From contig NC_063265.1 of NCBI RefSeq assembly GCF_019578655.1, positions 14,742,285 through 14,806,284 on the forward strand: DNA of 64,000 nucleotides, written 5' to 3'. The translations under genes were made by a program, and so were the position numbers. This DNA is from Ricinus communis. Its lineage: Eukaryota; Streptophyta; Magnoliopsida; Malpighiales; Euphorbiaceae. How positions within the stretch are numbered: position 1 is the stretch's first letter; every line of letters starts with the position of its first letter. Shown here piece after piece: positions 36,643 to 47,608 of this stretch. The notes below the pieces were generated by a model. That model was not told where the DNA came from and did no database searches. It saw only the letters and a program-made list of their open reading frames with translations.

Positions 36643-39600
36643 ATGGAGACTGCAAGGACTTTCCTTTCTTCTCCTCCACCATTTCCTTCAAGAACCCATT
36701 TCAAGAATTCTCTCTCTTCTTCAGGTACTTAACATAAAGTATTGCAAATTCACAATCTTTAGTTGTGATTCTGTAATTTGTTTTAATTCATGCTGTTTTC
36801 TTGAGTTGTGCCATTTGATTTTCTTGCACAATACTAGAAAGAATGATGCTTTTGAGTTTTGATATCCATGGCAGTGGCATTTTAAATTTTTAAGCTTTTT
36901 AATATCTTTATTGGGCATTTTTAGGTAGATTTTAATTCTAAAGTACTTCATACTTTTGATGGTAGTGAAATGTTAGTTAAGAGAAGCTTTTCTAGGTAGA
37001 GACCTCTCCTGGCTACTGCATCAAGTATTGGTTGGGTTTTCAATTAACACTAATTTATGTTTTATTACTGTGTAGTTGTGATGATAAGATGCTTATGTTG
37101 ATAATTTTGTATTTATGCTTCATGAACAAGCAGTTCCTGCAGTTACTTCTGCTCCAACCACTTCTATAGCTAGAAATTTTCCTACCTCAGTTCTTTTGCA
37201 AGAGCAGCGTGATGAGTTTAGGCCTCTCCTGAACATATTCAAGGAAGATAAAACTTTTCAGGTTAGATTTTCATTATAGATACCAAATAAAATATCGGGA
37301 AGATATGAATGGTAACTTAGTATGCGTGGAACTAGAAAAGCTTACTCTTCTTGCTTAATTATAGGCAACAGTGGACACGAGACAGATGGATCCTGGGACC
37401 TCAGATCAGGAAGGCATTTGCTCTGATGTCTTGGATCAGTTAATACTTCACTCTAAGTGCCACTCGCTTCGTTGGCCCAGTTTTTGGAATTTGTAAGATG
37501 AGTTGACTTTATTTTCTTGATACATGCATCAAAGTTTTGCTGGTTTATTCTTTTGGGTCCTGAATATTATTCTTGTATGGTTTTCTATTGAAGAATGTCT
37601 TCTGTACAGACTGGGCAAAGTCTATCCTGGTCACTGACTATGCAATCTATTACAACCAATACTGATGAGCTTATGGTTGTTGAACCGACTAATGTGATTG
37701 ACCTTGCTAGAAAAGCTTTATCTGCCTCTAAAGAAGCGGCATTACTAGCTCAGAAATGCGCTAATCTTGATGATACAGTTTCTACTGGGTTTGTTTCTTT
37801 GGAGCTGTTATGTTTCCTATATGCTTTGTGTTTCTGTTTTAAGGACTGATTTCTAAAACTTTTTGCAGTTTGGAACCCACAGATTTATCTAATTTTTCAC
37901 TTGAGGAGGTCAAGACTGTTAGGTCAACACGACGTTTAGAGAGGCAGTCGAAGAATCGCAGGGTGACAAAAACAAAAGAAATATTTCATGAACCATATAG
38001 TTCTAGAAGGGCTGGAGTACAAAAAAAGATAAATGAAGGATTTGATCCAAAGGATCCACTTCGATTATTTTTGTGGGGTCCAGAAACAAAACAACTTTTG
38101 ACGGCTAAAGAGGAGTCTGAATTGATTGGTCAAGTGCAGGTATATACTTAGATCACATTAACTTGAAAATAGTTGGATGTTTGTTTTATGAATACTTCTA
38201 TTGCAGCAGTGGGGGACACTTGATTTATGGAATGTCTTTTTTCTGTTGATGGACATGGCAATTTGAAACAGGATTTAATGAGCTTGGAGAATGTTAAAGA
38301 AAAGTTTAAGCTTCAGTTTGGCCGTGATCCGACCTTGGTTGAATGGGCTGATGCTGTTGGGCTTAGTTATTCAGTCATGCAATCGCAACTTCACTCTGGT
38401 AACAGAAGCCGAGAAAAGCTGATTAATGCAAATTTGAGGATGGTAGTTCACATTGCTAAACAATATCAAGGCCGCGGTCTCAGCCTTCAGGATCTACTGC
38501 AGGTTAAATGAAACCATTTTAATCTCATGGGGTGCTTAATGAATATGCATAATTTGGTATTTTCATAGGAGAATACAGATGTAATTGGTGCAGTTTCTGC
38601 TATAATTCTAATGGCACCAGAAATGAAAAGACCAAGGTTTATAGACCTTTAGATGCCTTAGTGAGAGATGATTTTTTAGTAGAAGGGATAAGAAAAAGGT
38701 CTGTAAGTGAGAGATGATTTTTTAGTAGAAGGGATAAGAAAAGTTATGTACAGTGAAATTAATTACATTGCAAGGATTTGATATTCGCAGCGATCATGGA
38801 GTGTAACTCTAAGATAGAAGCAATTTTCTCTAAACAACTTCCAGTTTAAAGTCAGGTAGCTTCTGCAAAACATTATCTCAATCTAATCATGTTAGGCTGG
38901 AATAACTTTACTGTTCCCTTGAACTAGCCTCATTGTGACCATCTTGGCAAATACTGTTTTATTACTCATTCTTTTTAACTAACTGACTATGTTATTTATT
39001 TTTATATCCCACAGTCATCTAGCTCTTTCTTTTCCTTTTTCACTTTCATGCACAAGGAAAGTACTTATGACTTTGACTAATGTTACATTAGTAAATTGAA
39101 TATGATCTGATCTCTTTTCTCTTTAAAATCAACTTCGATCAAAAAAGGGAAAGACAGTAGGACAAAATGAAAAACTATAATGACAGTTAAGAAGAATATT
39201 ACTTGGGAGATATATGCCCGGGTGAGGGTGAATTCTGATTACATTTTCCATTTTCTTTCAAATATTATTCTAGGAGGGAAGTATGGGTCTTATGAAGAGC
39301 ATCGAGAAATTCAAACCACAAGTTGGTTGCCGGTTTGCTACTTATGCATACTGGTGGATAAGACAGACTGTTAGGAAGGCCATATTTCAGCATTCTAGGA
39401 CAATTCGTTTACCGGTAACAATCTTCTTCTCTTAAATGTTAATTTATTCTTTGTTTATTAGTCTACTGGTTTAAATTATATTTGTTCTTTGCAGGAGAAT
39501 GTCTATCATACTTTGGGCAAGGTGTCGGAGGCAAAGAGGTCATATATTATGGAAGGAAACCACAATCCAACCAAAGAAGAATTAGCGAAACGTATTGGAA

Positions 39601-40212
39601 TTACAACTGTCAGGTTGGAGAGGTTGCTTTACATGGCAAGAATGCCACTTTCAATGCAACAAACAGTGTGGGCAGACCAAGAAACTACTTTTCAGGTAAA
39701 CACTTCTCGTCTTCATCTTCACGGTGCTATCCAATAAGTAGAGTTATATAAAGAGAAAAGCCAAGGGATAGGAGTAGCCTGTGTAAACCGTTTACTTAGC
39801 AGTAGTAGGCTAGTTGATAGGAGTAGGTAATTGAACTGTTATCCCGATAGCCGATCCCAATTAATCTAGGATTAAGGCTTAGTTGAGTTGAATTAAGTTG
39901 CATTTTCTGTCCTTATGTTTGCAGGAGATAACTGCAGATATTGAAGTTGAGATCCCAGAGTTATGTGTGGCAAAGCAACTGATGAGAAAACATGTTCTCA
40001 GCCTCTTAAACATTCTCAACCCGAGAGAGAGGAAGATAATCAGACTAAGATATGGCATTGAGGATGGCAAAAAGAAATCACTATCTGAAATTGGTAGTGT
40101 CTTTGGTTTATCTAAGGAACGGGTGCGGCAATTAGAAAGCAGGGCACTGTACAAGCTGAAGCAATGTCTTGCTAGCCATGGACTTGAGGCTTATGCAGAT
40201 TTGCTTGTTTAG
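36643..40212 (+). CDS. SIG6: Plastid RNA polymerase sigma factor SIG6 (554 aa, 9 exons)
   Basis: This is a nuclear-encoded sigma-70 factor that directs the bacterial-type plastid RNA polymerase (PEP) to early light and tRNA genes. Exons are 36643-36724, 37134-37261, 37365-37492, 37594-37788, 37869-38139, 38272-38502, 39274-39414, 39495-39695 and 39925-40212, totalling 555 codons with TAG. The N-terminus [20 protein letters not shown] is a Ser/Pro-rich plastid transit peptide matching the SIG6 start. Sigma region 1.2/2 begins near [15 protein letters not shown]; region 2 contains [36 protein letters not shown] and [17 protein letters not shown]; region 4 has [12 protein letters not shown] and the helix-turn-helix [19 protein letters not shown]. 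The C-terminus AYADLLV matches the family. The poorly conserved spacer (about residues 70-230) is normal for SIG6. Complete and intact. Confidence 0.96.
38661..38742. repeat. 36-bp direct repeat, 46-bp spacing, in SIG6 intron 6
   Basis: Copies at 38661-38696 and 38707-38742 are identical (core ATGATTTTTTAGTAGAAGGG). They lie in the longest SIG6 intron (38503-39273). Confidence 0.9.
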
Positions 40213-40343
40213 ATGTAAAGACAGGAGGCAAAAATGCCATTCACTATTGTCATCTTTTTAAGCACAGAACATGCAATTCAAATTCTTTTTTCTCCTTTCT
40301 TTTCTCTACATTCCACTAGGCTTTCCATTCCTGTTTTAATATC

Positions 40344-40349
40344 AATAAA
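40344..40349 (+). terminator. Candidate polyadenylation signal of SIG6
   Basis: AATAAA lies about 130 bases after the SIG6 stop codon in T-rich sequence. A candidate only. Confidence 0.4.
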
Positions 40350-41213
40350 ATATCTACATTCATTTTAATATTACAACTGATTTAGCACCTGAAAAATGTT
40401 GATGTGATATTTTTTGGAAAAGAATATATATTAACATATGGGTTTGACTTCATGTTTTAAAGAAACTCTATTCCTTGACCTTTTTCTAAAATTTATGTAA
40501 ATTTTAATTGTTTTTAGTTGTATATTATAATATTTATTTCAAATCTAATTTTTGGTTCCTAGCATTTCAGTTTAACATAATGAGATATTAAGATTAAGTG
40601 GATGTCGAAGATAAATAATAAATTGAGAAATAATAATAATAAATTACCAATTAAATAATTTAAACAAAAGAGACGATTTGTATCATTCCTCGATTTATAT
40701 ATATTTTTCTTTTTTACAGTTTGATTTTTTTTCTTTCGATTTGGACTAAAAATAAGAGATTAGATTTTTTCATATTATTAAAATATTAATAATTAAATGT
40801 CACAAATATACAAAAAATAAAAAATTAAACGTACTAGATTTAAAAAAAAATTAAAAGTACAAGATTTATTGACAATTAAACTAAATTCATGTAATATTTG
40901 TGGCCGAAAATGCCACTTCAACATTTCCGAGAGTTAAACTTGTGGAATATTAAAATTAAAATAAATATTTTTATTTGGTAATTTGTTTAGGAAAGAGATT
41001 AGATTTTATAAGAACATGAAAATATAAATTCTTTTTTAGACAAGGTTTATTTGTATTTTTTGAAATGAATTACTAGCAAGATACATCTAATGCCTACTCA
41101 GGGTATTAATAGGCCAACAAAAATTAAACTAGCGAGTGCAATTAAATTCTGTACTCGAGCAAATGGCCAAATAGAAATTATCCAGTTATTCGTTAAGCCA
41201 AATTAGTGGTCTC
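40350..41213. other. Spacer between SIG6 and TAF8
   Basis: AT-rich, no supported gene. It ends in the TAF8 core promoter. No repeats beyond short A/T runs were recognised. Confidence 0.5.
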
Positions 41214-41221
41214 TATAAATA
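41214..41221 (+). promoter_or_regulatory. TATA box of the TAF8 gene
   Basis: TATAAATA is followed some 30-60 bases downstream by a CT-rich initiator and leader region (CTCTCTGCATCTCC), consistent with transcription starting near 41250. Confidence 0.6.
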
Positions 41222-41335
41222 AACCCACCACCATTACTTGATTGATCGATACACCACTCTCTGCATCTCCTTTCTTTCTCTCAATCTTTTTCAATCCTTA
41301 ATTTTCCCTCCAAATTTATTTCTCAACTAACATCT

Positions 41336-41345
41336 AAACCCTAAA
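41336..41345 (+). promoter_or_regulatory. Telo-box in the TAF8 leader
   Basis: AAACCCTAAA lies roughly 85-100 bases downstream of the probable TAF8 transcription start. The leader to 41788 is T-rich with several ATGs before the coding start, so it is probably interrupted by an intron with an acceptor closer to 41789. Confidence 0.55.
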
Positions 41346-41788
41346 AAGGTTTGATCTTTTTTCAGGGTTTATGATCCTCTTTTTAGTCTTTTAATTTCTC
41401 TTCTTTACAATCTTTTCAATCCCAGTAAGGATTTCTTCTCTTTGTTGTTCTTCGTTATTCAAGAATCCTAATTGATTTTTGGATTTTTGATGGCTAGTTC
41501 AGAACTAGTTTCTTTCTCCTATTAATTTGTGTTTGAAGTCTAGGGTTTTCTAGAATTAGCTTATTTGTTCTTTTCTTGAGGAAATTCTTGGTCTCTTGGA
41601 TTCTTAGATTCTTGAATCCTTGAATCATGGTTAGCGAAATGGGTTTCTTTCTCCTTTAATTGTGAAGTTTGGGATTTGCTAGAATTTACTTATTTCTTGG
41701 TTTCTGTTTGTTTCCAAGGAATTTCTTGATCTTGGTTTTCTGTAGTTTTGGTTCTTAATGGATTAATTTTTGACATGAGGGTTAAAAT

Positions 41789-42859
41789 ATGAGCAATGGA
41801 GATGAAGAGAGTACATCCGCAAGACGTAAAGCTGATGACTTTGGCCGTGCCGTGTCAAGAATGGCAGTGGCTCAAATATGTGAGAGTGTGGGGTTTCACG
41901 GGTGCAAGGAATCTGCTTTGGATTCTTTAACTGAGGTAGCCATTCGGTACATTATTGATCTTGGTAAGATCGCAAACTCTCATGCCAATTTATCAGGTAG
42001 AACTCAATGTAATTTATTTGATATAGTTAGAGGTTTTGAAGATGTGGGTGCACCATTAGGGTTTTCGGGAGCATCAAATTCGGGCAATTGTGTTGTTTGT
42101 TCTGGTACTGTTAAGGAGATAATTGAATTTGTGGAATCTACTGAAGAGATCCCATTTGCTCAACCAGTGCCGCCATTTCCAGTTGTTAGAGATAAGAGAC
42201 TAATTCCTAGTTTTTTAAACATGGGTGAAATTCCGCCTGGCAAGCATATCCCAGCTTGGTTGCCTGCCTTGCCTGATCCTCACACGTATGTCCACACCCC
42301 TATGTGGAATGAAAGGGTTGTTGATCCTCGCGCCGAAAAAATTGAGCAAGCAAGACAGAGGAGAAAGGCAGAGAGGGCTTTGTTGAGTTTGCAGCAAAGG
42401 TTGCTAAGCAATGGTTCAGCAGGAGCTTCTACATCAGTGGCCAGCAATCACTATGTTCAGGAATTAGGAGTAGGTGAATCTAACCGGTTTCTTGCAAGGC
42501 CTTTGAAACCTGGTGAGAAGGCTGTTTCTACTGTTGTGGTGCCAGACAAACTGAAAACCAGTGTTCCTTTGATAAAGGCATTTGAGCCTGCTATTGAAGC
42601 TGCGAAAGGAGGTGGCTTTGCTGATGATGAGGAGAGTGAGAGAAAGCTGCTTCCTGAGAAGAGGCCTGCTGTCAATTTTAAATTTAAAACTGGGAAGAAA
42701 ATGTTAGGTGAACCTTTGGATTTGAGTCTTTCGAGAAAGAGTGGAGGGACAGCAGGGCATTGGTTAGGGCCCGTCGATGAGAGAGATGATAAGAAGAGGA
42801 GAGCAGAGTATATACTTAGGCAGTCTATGGAAAATCCACAGGAACTTACCCAGTTGTAA
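41789..42859 (+). CDS. TAF8: TFIID subunit 8 (TAF8), 356 aa, single coding exon
   Basis: This is a component of the general transcription factor TFIID; its N-terminal histone fold (Bromo_TP type) pairs with TAF10 and helps assemble TAF2 into the complex in the nucleus. The ORF starts MSNGDEEST and ends at TAA. The histone fold covers about residues 16-90 (DDFGRAVSRMAVAQICESVG, then ALDSLTEVAIRYIIDLGK and CNLFDIVRGFEDVG). The TAF8 C-domain is at about 138-175: SFLNMGEIPPGKHIPAWLPA then LPDPHTYVHTPMW, the proline-rich motif known from yeast and animal TAF8. A Lys/Arg-rich helix (residues 180-205) and a basic C-terminal tail follow. Length matches Arabidopsis TAF8. The coding region has no intron. 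Confidence 0.95.
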   Translation: MSNGDEESTSARRKADDFGRAVSRMAVAQICESVGFHGCKESALDSLTEVAIRYIIDLGKIANSHANLSGRTQCNLFDIVRGFEDVGAPLGFSGASNSGNCVVCSGTVKEIIEFVESTEEIPFAQPVPPFPVVRDKRLIPSFLNMGEIPPGKHIPAWLPALPDPHTYVHTPMWNERVVDPRAEKIEQARQRRKAERALLSLQQRLLSNGSAGASTSVASNHYVQELGVGESNRFLARPLKPGEKAVSTVVVPDKLKTSVPLIKAFEPAIEAAKGGGFADDEESERKLLPEKRPAVNFKFKTGKKMLGEPLDLSLSRKSGGTAGHWLGPVDERDDKKRRAEYILRQSMENPQELTQL

Positions 42860-43655
42860 CATAATTCATTGGCTGACCTGCTTTATTCACGAGTTGGCTG
42901 TAGTAGTGGGTTATGGAGGAAACAATGGCGTGATTATTATATGAAATTCTGTTACTCTAACAATTTTTAGAGGATATGTGAGTACTTGTTTTTAGTTTTA
43001 TTTTTATTCTTTTTGGATGTACTCCCTAACTGATTACTCGACAATGGAGGTTTTGCTTTGTTCTTCAATCATTTTATGTTGCTTTCTGGTTCCGGCCGTT
43101 GGTGCCTATCCTATGTTGTAATTCTGACATGAAATGGAGTTTAAATATTTAGAATAATTTGCGATTCAGCTTGATCAACTTAGTAGGACAGAAGATTTTC
43201 TTGCAGCAATAGAATCTTATGCATGAATATACATATGCATATCTGTCTGTATGTATTTCTGAGTATTTGTCATATGAAATACGAAAATTCTGGTAAGAGA
43301 TCCAACGACAATTGGCTTAAAATACATAGCATCAAGATTGGAACAAGTTTAAACTAAAAGCATCTATAGAAGTGTTGGGCAACGCCTAGATCCACAAAAA
43401 TCTGATAACATCAAATGACATGTAAAAGCACCTACAAGAGTTCAAACTACATGACCATGGTGGTGCATGGAGACAGAGTATGTAACAAGCCGCAGAAAAC
43501 TGAAAGGACAGTGTAATCCTAAGTAATTAGACATGGCGTAACTGGGTTGCCAAATCCACCAAATTTGCTCTTTCCAAGTTCGAATTGACAGAAAAATAAT
43601 TGCTTTTCCCAATTAAGTCCAGAAAGATGATCCTTCCAAATTGACTGAGAAGACT
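42860..43655. other. Convergent 3' flanks of TAF8 and EMC5
   Basis: No gene. The left part is the TAF8 trailer; the right part (from about 43300) is the EMC5 trailer on the minus strand. Nothing else recognised. Confidence 0.5.
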
Positions 43656-45883
43656 TCAATGTTTCAGTTTCATCTCTACTTCTGAAGGCAGAACTTTGCC
43701 ACGATGGTTGAAGATCATGAAGTCCATATTGTCTGGTAAAGAGACTATTCTGAATTCAAGATTTAGGCAAACTTTAGTGTCAATAAACCATTGTTGTGAT
43801 AAAACTAGCAGTAATATAAGCCATCATTTCAAGATGCTAATTCTCAGTCATGGAGGCAGCACATAAAGTAAAATTACATGTAGAAAGGGTAGAGAAGACT
43901 TCTACTGACCTCGTTTAGAAACAAAAATAACTTTACAAGAGGACAGTTTAGAGCTTATCATTGCCAATGTTAAGTATTCACAAGACTTATAAGTCCTCAT
44001 CTGGCAAACACAGCACAATTTTCTTCCTTTTAGCTAGAAGTACACCAAAATGTTCACTTGGTATTTATGAGACTATATATATTTAACTATGACTTTTTAT
44101 GGAATGAAAAGTGAACACAGAAGAATTAACCCGATAGATGATGTAAGATAATAGATACTAGTTCATGGTTTGCTTTCAATTCCATTTGATATGAGTTGGG
44201 ACCATTTCATGTTAAAAAACAAATGAGAATATCACACCATAAACATTCGCTTTCAGCATTCAAAATTTGTTGTACATGTTATATGAGTAGCATCTATATT
44301 GGAAGCACTCCTATCAAGTCTATGAATTTGACCTTTACAAATAGGAGCCAGAACTAGCAAGGGCAATAAATAGTTTATAGGAACAGAAAGTAATTTTAAG
44401 ATGCACAGTAAGAATTATCTTGAATTAGCTCGATAAAGTTCATCCTTGAACCGGAAGCTCTTTTTTCTAACCAGTAACAAGTCCAGTTAAAGTATGTCAT
44501 GCATCAATCAAATGAATGAAAACCAAATACTCAACAATGCAAGAATGACAAGTATCTGCTAAAACTAGCATAATATTAAAGACAGATTACAAGTAAAGCA
44601 GCTGCAGAGACAGTTCAGTGTCTAAAATCCAATCAACTTGAAAATCAATCTGATCAATTAGTAATTTGTAATGAGATATGATCCACAGACCACCCGAGTA
44701 TACTCCTGAACCATCAAATGCATTCCTGAACTGTGTTTGATTGCAAAAGGTTCACAGCATTAGCTATCTCAATTAGGAAGAGTACCAACCTCAACTAATT
44801 GGAAGCACTTCATAGTGAAGAACAGGGCTAAGATGAATGGGTATAGGTCATACAACATGGATAGAGAACTTTAAAATTACACAAGAAGGCAACAAATGCA
44901 AGTCATTAAGTACAAATCTAACTCAGTCAGCAACTAAAATTAAATATCATCAGATCATGCAAATTACACATCTAATAAGTGTCCAGCTTCCTTATTTACA
45001 GATGAGTGATGATAGTTTTACAAATGCAAGAACCTGAAATTTCCAAATTGTGAGAAATTAAATCCAGATACAATAAAGTTTCCAGAATCTAGCTTAAATA
45101 TATAACCTTTTAAGGATATGACCTAATGATACTTCTTAATTAAGAGCTAATTGAGTAGTTGGTCCATGAGTCTTTTATATGCAGACTAGTATATCCAATT
45201 TCAGTTTGACCAAGGTTCTTCCTTAGCCTTTTCAAGGTGCAAACTTCAATGATTGAAGAAGTAGGTTAGGCTAACTCTCTCAACATGAAGAAATCCTCAA
45301 ATTGAACTATCGACAATAACTACGAAACACTTCTGACTTAAATTGCATAAAACACTGTTTAGTCTAAAATTAATTGAAACAAAATCCTAACAGCAAATTA
45401 TAAATATGGAAGCAATCAAATAATACCTATTCTCTTCAGAATGAGGGTGTATGGATAGGAACTTTCCTGGCGCAGTTAAAGCGGCCCACATACATAACAC
45501 TAATCCTAGAAGCAACTCAATCACCACCTGCAAATTCCAACCCAAATAAAATATAATAAAAAGAATACAAAACCAATAACCCAATAACCCCAGAAGACCA
45601 ACAAATCTAAACTTTAACCTAATAACAGGAGGAAAAGAAAGAAGAAGAGTAAACTCACATTCATTGGAGGTCCTGCAAATTCCTCCTCCATGATCTTCAA
45701 CAAACCTCTATCTACATTCAAACCAGTATAAAAAAATAAAAAAAGTAATTAAAAGAAAAAAAGATAAATCAACATCAGAAACCAAAAGATCTTGACGATA
45801 GAGTGATTACATTGAATAGTTGAGTAAGCAGCATGAGCAAGAATCAAGGTTCCAAATGCACCAATTATAAATCCTAAACCCAT
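43656..45883 (-). CDS. EMC5: ER membrane complex subunit 5 / MMgT family (106 aa, 4 exons)
   Basis: This is a small two-helix membrane protein of the ER membrane protein complex (EMC), which inserts tail-anchored and multi-pass proteins. The family was first described as membrane magnesium transporter. Exons on the minus strand are 45883-45811, 45711-45659, 45527-45427 and 43749-43656: 107 codons with TGA. Helix 1 is MGLGFIIGAFGTLILAHAAY; helix 2 is VVIELLLGLVLCMWAALT. They are joined by an acidic cytosolic segment (KIMEEEFAGPP), followed by the conserved tail PGKFLSIHPHSEENRI, SLPDNMDFMIFNHRGK and a basic end KLKH. The 1.7-kb last intron makes the locus long for such a small product. The product is complete and of normal length. 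Confidence 0.95.
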
Positions 45884-46389
45884 TTGACTAAATTCGCTTA
45901 AATATCCGATCGCCGGACGACCAAAGTTCTGGGATCGGGCGGAAGTATAAAAAAAAAAGAGAGCTTTAATAGTTTAGTTTTTGTGTCAAAAAAGCCTCGC
46001 TATAAGCCTCCTACTGATTAATCCTTCGCCGTGTGATATTGCATTCGAAGTGCTATAAACGACGGTGTCTTCAACAAAACGACACTGTCTAGGTAAATTT
46101 TGTTTATATCCCCGATAGTAAATATATTTTTTTCATTTATATCACAAAACTCTCAATATTTTAATTTTAATACCAGTTAAAATTCTATTAATTTGATTTT
46201 AAGAAAATCTCTACTCAAATTAAGTGAGACCTACTAATATAAGCTTTTCAATCTCATAAAATATTAAATTTATGTGAAAATATAATATCATATTATATTT
46301 ACAATAAAAATATTTTCCCATAAGAAAGTAAACAAAATTATAATGTTACTAAGATTATAATTAAACTAGTATAAATGTTTGAATTTCAT
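45884..46389. other. EMC5 upstream region and AT-rich spacer
   Basis: The proximal part is the EMC5 promoter on the minus strand (a GC-richer stretch near 45905-45940 and 46020-46090 with ACGGTGTC/ACGACACTGTC). The rest is AT-rich with no gene. Confidence 0.45.
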
Positions 46390-46800
46390 ATGTCAAAAGT
46401 AGACCTGTTCATGGGCCTGAGTACCTGCCCGAGCCGCACTCTTTAGGCCGGGTTTGGATAACAACTTTTGTGTATAAGCCCGGCACAGTCCGAACCCATA
46501 AAAAGTCCGAACTTTTCGGGCCGGGCTTGGGATTTCCATAAAAACCCAAGTCTGGCCCGTTTAGTTTAATTAGAAAAAAAAAATGTCATACCTAGCATTT
46601 GAACTTGTAACCTTCAATTTATAATTAAGTACTACATACCACTTAGCTACCTATTATTTTTGTTTATAATTTTATTGTTATTAATAATATATTTAAATAA
46701 AACTAAACTCAAGCCCGACTAACAATTGGTCGGTGGAGCTTTTAAAAAAAATTCTAGCTCGGGCTAAGAGATATTAAAAATTGGACGGGCTTGAAAATAA
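46390..46800. mobile_element. Probable degraded dispersed element with GGGCCGGGC-type repeats
   Basis: This starts GACCTGTTCATGGGCC and contains an imperfect hairpin between GGGCCGGGCTTGGG (about 46517) and CCCAAGTCTGGCCC (about 46545). CAAGCCCG and GGGCTTGA occur further on, plus a diverged block AGCATTTGAACTTGTAACC resembling the tRNA-like stretch found in many plant elements. Its GC-rich islands stand out in AT-rich DNA. No coding frame. Family not assigned. Confidence 0.4.
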
Positions 46801-47608
46801 AGTTCTGTGGTCTAAAAAGTAGTACACATATCAAAATAAGATTTTATGTATTTAAAATTTAATATATATATTAAAAAGTTTAAATTTCAAAAATATATAT
46901 TATATATATATAATATGTATTTTATAATATAAATTGAGATTTTAGAATTTATAATAAAAAATAAGTTTGAAATTAGAGATTACCAATAAAATTTGTTGTT
47001 ACTATATCTTAATACAAATTTTGATTTTCAATGATTAAAATATTAATATTTTTGCCTTTATATTATATAGTAAATCTATTTTGCGTATATATGTTTTAAT
47101 GTTTGCTATAAGAGTGTATCAAGCTCAAATTGAAAAAAAGAAAGAAGGACAAAATAACACTAAATTGTTTATATAATTTAAATTAGCCAAACTTAAGATA
47201 ATATTGTAAATGAAACCACTTATTTTATGAGTAAGACTATTAAACTTAAATCAAAACTGTATCTATTCAAACAACAATTCAGTTCGAATTCTTAAATTTT
47301 GGATGGTTAATTTATTTTACACTATTATCTCCCAATTTCTCATATTACAAAACAATTTAAAACGATTATAAGTGTCAATTATGGAACAGTAGGGACTAAA
47401 ATGCACATTATGATAAACCTTATGAATTTTTTTGATAACTAACCGTTTATAACACATTAAGCGCATTGTCATTTTGTTATCTCTGTAGTCTGTAATGGCC
47501 AAGTGTTAAAAAATACGCTGAGATTGTTACTCTCTAGTGTCTACTTTACAGGACCAAGTAGAAGGTGCTTATGGTTGGTATTTTGGGGAAGAGAGGCAAA
47601 AGGAAGAA
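46801..47608. other. AT-rich spacer and upstream region of the PGK-TrmB gene
   Basis: AT-rich to about 47480. TTTACAG at 47549-47555 could be the acceptor of a leader intron, since the downstream sequence to the ATG at 47609 is open in frame. No TATA box was identified with confidence; an additional upstream exon is possible. Confidence 0.4.

Noticed and set aside
46585..46650. Sequence resembling the T-arm/acceptor part of a tRNA gene
   Set aside because: Too diverged, inside a probable transposon remnant; not a functional tRNA.
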